Source: Dehalococcoidia bacterium (GTDB lineage: Bacteria > Chloroflexota > Dehalococcoidia > Dehalococcoidales > W693). Taken from it: a DNA stretch of 5,947 nucleotides. Numbering within the stretch: position 1 is the first letter of the stretch; every line of letters starts with the position of its first letter. Under the pieces are notes generated by a model, which saw nothing but the letters and a program-made list of their open reading frames with translations, was not told the origin of the DNA and searched no databases. The DNA lies in NCBI GenBank assembly GCA_030627335.1, contig DAOUSH010000030.1, forward strand, positions 1-5,947, given 5' to 3'. A program made the translations under genes and the position numbers. Positions 5,435-5,947 of this stretch are shown one piece after another.

Positions 5435-5947
5435 ATGAACGGGGAGCAACTGGCTGACAGGCTGGTCTTATGGATTGAGGAAATGGTGAAGGCTGCCGGT
5501 TTAAGGGGGGCAGTGTTCGGCATGAGCGGTGGTATAGATTCCTCGGTGGTGGCTACTTTATGCCGCCGTGCTTTCGGCGACAACACGCTGGGCTTACCGA
5601 TGCCCTGCCACAGTAACCCACAAGACGAACAGCACGCCCTCGCCGTAGCCGCAAAGTTCTGCATCCCGACGAAAAAGATTGTCCTCGACGCCGCTTACGA
5701 TGCGCTTATTAAGTCCCTGAACGGCGAAGGGGAATCCGATGCCGAACAATTAGCCAGAGCCAACCTCAAAGCCAGATTAAGGATGCTCACCCTCTACTTC
5801 CATGCCAACCAACTCCGCTATCTGGTAGTCGGTCCCGGCAACAGGAGTGAACTTGCCGTGGGCTACTTCACCAAATACGGCGACGGCGGCGTCGATATCC
5901 TGCCCCTGGGCACCCTGGTCAAGGGACAGGTGAAAGAGCTGGCTATA
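5435..5947 (+). CDS. nadE: NH3-dependent NAD+ synthetase (partial, 3' end beyond window)
   Basis: Catalyses the last step of NAD+ biosynthesis: deamido-NAD+ is adenylated by ATP and then amidated. The 171 residues present form an N-type ATP pyrophosphatase domain. The PP-loop SGGIDSS is at 31-37, LGLPMP at 52-57, the substrate-binding stretch NLKARLRMLTLYFHAN at 110-125, and GPGNRSELAVGYFTKYGDGG at 133-152 followed by VDILPLG. There is no N-terminal nitrilase-like glutaminase domain, since the synthetase domain starts within 25 residues. The enzyme should therefore use free ammonia or a separate amidotransferase. Members of this class are about 240-275 aa, so roughly a third lies beyond the window. 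The ATG at 5435 follows GGGGAG (5422-5427) with a 7-nt spacer. One small departure is GPGNRSE where GTGNRSE or GTSNKSE is common. The frame is intact to the edge. Confidence 0.95.
   Translation, partial: MNGEQLADRLVLWIEEMVKAAGLRGAVFGMSGGIDSSVVATLCRRAFGDNTLGLPMPCHSNPQDEQHALAVAAKFCIPTKKIVLDAAYDALIKSLNGEGESDAEQLARANLKARLRMLTLYFHANQLRYLVVGPGNRSELAVGYFTKYGDGGVDILPLGTLVKGQVKELAI

Overview
The window looks like an ordinary chromosomal stretch from a bacterium of medium G+C content. The best guess is Chloroflexota (Dehalococcoidia-like). That guess rests on the look of the DnaE protein, a Lit-type membrane protein on the same stretch and a stand-alone NH3-dependent NAD synthetase. It is an inference from memory of these families and was not tested by a search. 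No CRISPR array, tRNA, rRNA, insertion sequence or phage gene was seen.

Layout from left to right. Positions 1-114 (+) hold a short open 3' end of a possible upstream gene. Positions 164-3685 (-) hold a complete dnaE, the replicative DNA polymerase III alpha subunit, which fills most of the window. A 195-bp divergent intergenic region (3686-3880) carries a good extended -10 promoter for dnaE, a weaker promoter for the gene on the other side, an imperfect hairpin and a long pyrimidine tract. Positions 3881-4597 (+) encode a four-helix membrane protein of the DUF1461/TIGR01906 (Lit, lipoprotein intramolecular transacylase) family.

The right third is more eroded. Positions 4552-4884 (-) hold a fragment of a carboxymuconolactone decarboxylase/AhpD-like protein. 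It keeps the CxxCxxxH redox motif but has lost its N-terminal part and any start codon, and its tail overlaps the end of the membrane protein gene. Positions 4988-5152 (+) encode a 54-residue protein with two DnaJ-type CxxCxGxG zinc-binding motifs. The spacer 5153-5434 contains a doubtful small minus-strand ORF, an imperfect inverted repeat and a near-consensus promoter. That promoter drives nadE (5435 to the window end, +), whose first 171 codons are present.

The genes do not form one operon. dnaE and the Lit-like gene are divergent, and nadE has its own promoter. The functions (replication, envelope lipoprotein maturation, NAD synthesis) are unrelated housekeeping roles. I see no clear new multi-gene system. 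The items most worth a second look are the two-motif zinc microprotein and the truncated AhpD-like relic.
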